8,305 bases of DNA. Origin: an uncultured SAR86 cluster bacterium. GTDB taxonomy: Bacteria; Pseudomonadota; Gammaproteobacteria; Magnimaribacterales; D2472. Of this stretch, positions 7,353-8,305 are shown one piece after another; the stretch's first letter is position 1, and each line of letters begins with the position of its first letter. Both the position numbers and the translations under genes were made by a program. Location of the stretch: NCBI GenBank assembly GCA_938075575.1, contig CALJHI010000027.1:1-8305 (forward strand). Reading direction: 5' to 3'. Under the pieces are notes generated by a model that made no database searches, had not been told where the DNA came from, and was given only the letters and a program-made list of their open reading frames with translations.

Positions 7353-7388
7353 TAATCTAAATAAGACCTTCGTGATTAAAGTTTGTGT

Positions 7389-7417
7389 ATTTTATAGAAG
7401 TTAAGAGTGTTTTTAAA
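7389..7417 (-). promoter_or_regulatory. Candidate sigma-70 promoter of the rpsB operon
   Basis: On the minus strand TTTAAA (7417-7412) and TAAAAT (7394-7389) are separated by 17 nt, matching the -35 consensus TTGACA at 4 of 6 and the -10 consensus TATAAT at 5 of 6. A shifted -10, TATAAA (7396-7391), is also possible. The site follows the dapB stop directly and would give a leader of about 95 nt. In DNA this AT-rich such matches arise easily by chance, but it is the only long gap in the window and an rpsB promoter is expected here. Confidence 0.45.
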
Positions 7418-7429
7418 GAAATATATGAC

Positions 7430-8092
7430 TTAATTTTCAATAGAGTTTAGATCATAGATCCCTGGAATTCTTCCAATAATCTTTTTACTAGCTTTAAGTG
7501 CACCATTAGCAAAAATTTTTCTTGAAAGAGCTTTATGGATGATTGAGATTTGGATATTTTCGTTAGTAAATTTAATATCATGTATTCCAAAAAAGCTACC
7601 CTTTCTAACGGAACCAGTGTGTATTGATGATATTAAATTTTTAACATCCACTTCTTTGATTAGAGCTTTGAGCTCAATGGCTGTTCCAGACGGGGAGTCA
7701 ATTTTATTTATATGATGAAATTCTTTTATTTTGCATGATGTGGGTTTATCTAAATTATCTATTATTTTTTTGATTCCATTTTTTAAATTATGTATTCCGG
7801 TGCTTAAATTAAAAGATAGCAAAATGGGTAATAATTTTGATAATTCATTAATTTCTTTTATTTGATCATCATTGAAACCAGTCGTCCCGATAATAACTGG
7901 GATAAATATTTCTTTCTCTTTGCACTCTGCCAATAGCTCCATAGAAGATTCTGGTCTTGAGAAATCAATAATACAGTCATGCTTGTTTGAAAGACTTTCA
8001 TTTAAAATATTAAACTCATCATCTTTTGCAACAAGTTCATCTATAGAAGCTCCCATTTTTCCTGAAGCTCCATTTAGATATATGTTAATCAT
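7430..8092 (-). CDS. dapB: 4-hydroxy-tetrahydrodipicolinate reductase, compact form
   Basis: DapB reduces the dihydrodipicolinate precursor with NAD(P)H in the diaminopimelate/lysine pathway. It has only 220 residues against 273 in E. coli, yet it is intact. GASGKMG at 8-14 is the nucleotide-binding loop, IDFSRPE at 42-48 and IGTTGF at 68-73 are cofactor-domain motifs, and EFHHINKIDSPSGTA at 124-138 is the catalytic block, with His126 and Lys130 at the E. coli His159 and Lys163 places. HKALSRKIFANGA at 186-198 is the conserved C-terminal motif. Two stretches are shortened: between GKMG and IDFSRPE (about 28 residues against about 60), where E. coli places Arg39 for NADPH, and the loop before VRKGSFFGIH. 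Cofactor preference may therefore differ. The ATG overlaps the end of dnaJ by 8 nt with no Shine-Dalgarno sequence. Adjacency to dnaJ is the Pseudomonas arrangement. Confidence 0.95.
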   Translation of the reverse strand: MINIYLNGASGKMGASIDELVAKDDEFNILNESLSNKHDCIIDFSRPESSMELLAECKEKEIFIPVIIGTTGFNDDQIKEINELSKLLPILLSFNLSTGIHNLKNGIKKIIDNLDKPTSCKIKEFHHINKIDSPSGTAIELKALIKEVDVKNLISSIHTGSVRKGSFFGIHDIKFTNENIQISIIHKALSRKIFANGALKASKKIIGRIPGIYDLNSIEN

Positions 8093-8305
8093 GCAATTTT
8101 GATGAGACTTTATTAAATGAATCGGTTCCAGGGTAGTTCTTCTCAGCTAGACTTGATGTAAATTGGTTAAGGAGTTTTAGCTGCTTTTTATCTAGATTAG
8201 ACGGAGTTTCAACAATGACTCTGCATAGTATGTCACCTCTTCTGCTATCTCTTACCATCGAGGCGCCTTTGTTTCTAATTCTAAAAATTTTTCCAGTTTG
8301 AGTTT
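8085..8305 (-). CDS. dnaJ: Chaperone DnaJ, C-terminal fragment
   Basis: The last 72 codons of DnaJ, the J-domain co-chaperone that stimulates DnaK ATPase and delivers unfolded clients; the beginning lies outside the window. The first complete codon is at 8303 and the stop TAA is at 8087-8085. The reading frame gives TQTGKIFRIRNKGASMVRDS, then RRGDILCRVIVETPSNL, which aligns with the second C-terminal substrate-binding domain of E. coli DnaJ (TQTGKLFRMRGKG, then GDLLCRVVVETP). The tail after LNQF, ending in KVSSKLHD, is the dimerisation region. The J domain and zinc fingers cannot be seen. The stop lies 8 nt inside dapB, indicating cotranscription and translational coupling. It lies beyond the dapB start, at the window edge, so it is easy to miss. 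Confidence 0.95.
   Translation of the reverse strand, partial: TQTGKIFRIRNKGASMVRDSRRGDILCRVIVETPSNLDKKQLKLLNQFTSSLAEKNYPGTDSFNKVSSKLHD

Larger units (their letters stand above)
7289..7429. other. 141-bp intergenic region between dapB and rpsB
   Basis: This is the only non-coding gap above 13 nt. On the minus strand it holds, in order, the candidate promoter, the leader with its possible pseudoknot, and the rpsB ribosome site. I found no GC-rich hairpin followed by a T run after dapB, so no intrinsic terminator separates the two transcripts and read-through from dnaJ-dapB into the rpsB operon is possible. There is no tRNA and no small gene. In Pseudomonas carA and carB follow dapB; none of that sequence is present here. 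Confidence 0.8.

Noticed and set aside
7397..7432. Intrinsic terminator after dapB
   Set aside because: No stable GC-containing hairpin with a following T run is present on the minus strand.
7872..8102. Plus-strand frame of 76 codons opposite the start of dapB
   Set aside because: Antisense to the conserved GASGKMG and IDFSRPE region of dapB, with no motif of its own.
1..8305. A novel defence, mobile or biosynthetic system
   Set aside because: Every base apart from 141 bp and a few tiny gaps belongs to a recognised housekeeping gene; no direct repeats, insertion-sequence ends, CRISPR repeats or tRNA were seen.

Overview
The window is a stretch of bacterial core chromosome, AT-rich and tightly packed. 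Every gene lies on the minus strand, so transcription runs from high to low coordinates. The proteins are clearly those of a gammaproteobacterium. The order rpsB-tsf-pyrH-frr-uppS-cdsA-dxr-rseP-bamA is the Pseudomonas-type order (Escherichia has dxr before uppS), and dnaJ-dapB is also a Pseudomonas-type pair. Low GC (about one third by eye), overlapping or nearly touching genes, and shortened proteins suggest a streamlined, probably marine lineage such as SAR86. That lineage is an inference; no marker here proves it.

Layout from upstream to downstream: the 3' end of dnaJ (8305-8085) overlaps dapB (8092-7430). A 141-bp gap follows, the only real intergenic region. It carries a candidate promoter, a candidate structured S2 leader and a strong Shine-Dalgarno site. 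Then come rpsB (7288-6404), tsf (6404-5547), pyrH (5542-4829), frr (4827-4273), uppS (4264-3536), cdsA (3552-2725), dxr (2728-1574), rseP (1560-205) and the first 66 codons of bamA (198-1, cut by the window edge). Spacings in this run go from a 17-nt overlap to a 13-nt gap, so it reads as one operon.

The operon links translation (S2, EF-Ts, ribosome recycling factor) and UMP supply (PyrH) to envelope building. Dxr makes isoprenoid precursors, UppS turns isoprenoid diphosphates into the undecaprenyl carrier, CdsA makes CDP-diacylglycerol for phospholipids, RseP is the site-2 protease that usually serves the envelope stress response, and BamA inserts outer-membrane proteins. DapB feeds diaminopimelate and lysine synthesis.

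I see no mobile element, CRISPR array, tRNA, rRNA, toxin-antitoxin or defence gene, and no novel multi-gene system. The points worth a second look are the rpsB leader with a possible pseudoknot next to its ribosome site, an acidic tail of about 60 residues on S2, an unusually compact DapB, the joining of dnaJ-dapB directly to the rpsB operon, the contrast between the strong ribosome site of rpsB and the weak or absent ones elsewhere, and the TTG start of cdsA.
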